DNA of 33,035 nucleotides from Bacteroidota bacterium (GTDB lineage Bacteria > Bacteroidota > Bacteroidia > Chitinophagales > LD1). The stretch is taken from contig CANJLD010000013.1 in assembly GCA_947475165.1 (NCBI GenBank), positions 77,250 through 110,284 of the forward strand, written 5' to 3'. Positions 31,890 to 33,035 of the stretch are shown one piece after another. The notes beneath the pieces are model-generated. The model had not been told where the DNA came from. It saw only the letters and a program-made list of their open reading frames with translations, and did not search any database. Both the position numbers and the translations under genes were made by a program. The first letter of the stretch is position 1. Every line of letters starts with the position of its first letter.

Positions 31890-32501
31890 ATGAAAAAAAT
31901 AATTTTATTGAATGCGGTAGTTCTAATGTCTGTGGTAGGATTTTCACAAACAAACTTTAAGTGGGAAAAAGTTGATTCTGTTGCAAAAACTAAGGCACAG
32001 ATATATTCAGACACAAAAATGTTTATTGCAGGAACATGGGTAACTGCATCAACGGAAACAAATGGTGGAGCGGTCGCGGTTCAAATAATAACAGGGAACG
32101 GACAGGGGACGCAAAATCAACCTCCTGACAAACACACTATTCAGAACGATGATAAAGAGGCCGGTTCAATTTTAGTAAGTGGTGAAATGGAGTTCAATTC
32201 ATTCTTTACGATGAACTGGCATAAATACCGTTACTCATACACCGTTAATTTTCTAATGAAAGAGGGGAAATACAAGGTGGTAATTGACAACGTGCATTGC
32301 ATTTATGCGCATTGCGCAAATTACGACTGGCCGTTAATAGAACCCTGTGATGAATCTAATTGCCCCAAGTATGGCAAAACAGGATTCCCTGTTGAAAGAC
32401 TATTAGAGTTAATGGGAACGCTGAAAGGAAATTTACAAGGTATCGTTGATAATTACGATGCGTATATTAAGAAACCAAGTGTATCTAAAGATGACTGGTA
32501 A
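31890..32501 (+). CDS. DUF4468-like exported protein
   Basis: The ATG at 31890 starts a signal peptide (MKKIILLNAVVLMSVVGFSQ); 20 upstream in-frame codons overlap the previous gene and are not used. The 203-residue protein has FKWEKVDSVAKTKAQIYSDTKMFIA at its start, QNDDKEAGSILVSGEMEF in the middle and YTVNFLMKEGKYKVVIDN following, the pattern of DUF4468 (a TBP-like fold). Function is unknown. It ends 2 bp before the convergent small protein gene. Confidence 0.75.
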   Translation: MKKIILLNAVVLMSVVGFSQTNFKWEKVDSVAKTKAQIYSDTKMFIAGTWVTASTETNGGAVAVQIITGNGQGTQNQPPDKHTIQNDDKEAGSILVSGEMEFNSFFTMNWHKYRYSYTVNFLMKEGKYKVVIDNVHCIYAHCANYDWPLIEPCDESNCPKYGKTGFPVERLLELMGTLKGNLQGIVDNYDAYIKKPSVSKDDW

Positions 32502-32503
32502 TT

Positions 32504-32782
32504 TTATTTATCTCTACTTACACTCGCCCTCTCAAAAATAATTTGTTTAATCCCTGTATTGTTTGGAGTAACATCAATTGAATTGAGTTTCGGCAAAACA
32601 AACCCAGTTAGTTTTAGAATAGCGTCTATGTAATCTTTGCCCTCTAATTTCGTTAACTCACTTTCAATTCTCCCACTCCTTACCTCCGAATCAAAAATAG
32701 ATTGAATCAGCTCCCTGTGTGTTTGGGTTAATTTATTCGGAGTCCCTTTGTCGCGCCCTCCTGTTTTTCTTCCTGTTGCCAT
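32504..32782 (-). CDS. Small KGTPNK-family protein (phage/island-associated), copy 1
   Basis: A 92-residue protein beginning MATGRKTGGRDKGTPNKLTQ, an N-terminus seen in small proteins near terminase or integrase genes of Bacteroidota prophages and islands. The following helix pair contains ESELTKLEGKD and, 13 residues on, FVLPKLNSIDV. It is paralogous to the gene upstream at 32807, which shows ESDFKKLAPKD and YGLPKFQGVGI at the same spacing. A small-terminase or DNA-binding role is possible but not shown. Confidence 0.7.
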   Translation of the reverse strand: MATGRKTGGRDKGTPNKLTQTHRELIQSIFDSEVRSGRIESELTKLEGKDYIDAILKLTGFVLPKLNSIDVTPNNTGIKQIIFERASVSRDK

Positions 32783-32806
32783 GATTAAAATTTATACTAT
32801 CAAAAT

Positions 32807-33035
32807 CTATATCTCAATAATTGTTCCATCAGCTAATTTAATTGTTGGCGGTTTTTCGGGTTCACTTTTAAACCATGAGGGTAAATTCATTTTCCTTTCT
32901 GATTCAATCAACTCAATACCCACACCTTGAAATTTCGGCAAACCGTAACTCAATATCCTTTCATAAAATACTATCCTGTCTTTAGGTGCTAACTTTTTGA
33001 AATCGGATTCAATCAAACTCCAGTTATCAGAAAGA
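32807..33035 (-). CDS. Small KGTPNK-family protein, copy 2, N-terminus beyond window
   Basis: The frame is open to the right edge: upstream of an in-frame TTG at 33016 it continues with LSDNWS, so the true start lies outside. The visible 75 residues include ESDFKKLAPKDRIVFYERIL and YGLPKFQGV, paralogous to the protein 24 bp downstream. It ends ADGTIIEI. The pair forms a minus-strand tandem, probably one transcript. Confidence 0.65.
   Translation of the reverse strand, partial: LSDNWSLIESDFKKLAPKDRIVFYERILSYGLPKFQGVGIELIESERKMNLPSWFKSEPEKPPTIKLADGTIIEI

Overview
The window comes from a member of the Bacteroidota, most likely an aerobic Chitinophagia/Sphingobacteriia-like lineage. The evidence is a PorE-type lipoprotein, proteins with type IX secretion (T9SS) C-terminal domains, SprB-like and gliding-associated C-terminal repeats, DUF4412 and DUF5777 families, a short NuoG, and promoters of the Bacteroidota form (TTG, about 19 nt, TAnnTTYG) with few Shine-Dalgarno sequences. 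No rRNA or plasmid/phage replication gene is visible.

Positions 1-9770 are mostly chromosomal housekeeping and envelope genes. They comprise a truncated FG-GAP/VCBS surface protein, a noncoding block with a 21-bp tandem array between two related palindromes, a PorE-like TPR/propeller/OmpA lipoprotein, a small lipoprotein with a deoxyhypusine-synthase-family enzyme, a SirB-like/cytochrome c fusion, signal peptidase I (lepB), dapB (carrying a 7-bp tandem repeat inside its coding sequence), an EamA transporter and a DUF4412 protein. Positions 9796-16828 hold a glycine-rich secreted protein whose middle resembles phage tail-fibre adhesins, then the respiratory complex I block nuoG-H-I-J-K-L, all on the minus strand and apparently driven by one promoter upstream of nuoG. 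nuoA-F and nuoM-N are not here.

Positions 16998-24300 encode three exported proteins on the minus strand: a T9SS phosphoesterase, a 1172-residue protein with two C-type lectin domains, and a beta-propeller lipoprotein. Positions 24300-31000 are accessory in character. They include an attC-like inverted repeat with an AT-rich two-gene cassette, an XRE regulator, a second 21-bp array, an fn3-like protein, a REP-associated tyrosine transposase with its REP palindromes (one REP copy lies 7.8 kb away), a fragment of a redoxin gene, a four-gene operon of lipoprotein cytochromes plus a DUF5777 barrel, and an intact redoxin.

A tRNA-Arg(ACG) gene at 31014-31087 marks the start of what looks like an integrated AT-richer island. 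Short direct repeats follow the tRNA, then a lipoprotein, a DUF4468-like protein and two tandem paralogues of a small phage/island-associated family, the second cut by the window edge. The most unusual features are the mobile or repetitive ones: two unrelated-sequence 21-bp arrays with the same period and AAGCTT-like core, the RAYT/REP set, the attC-like cassette, and the potentially phase-variable repeat in dapB.
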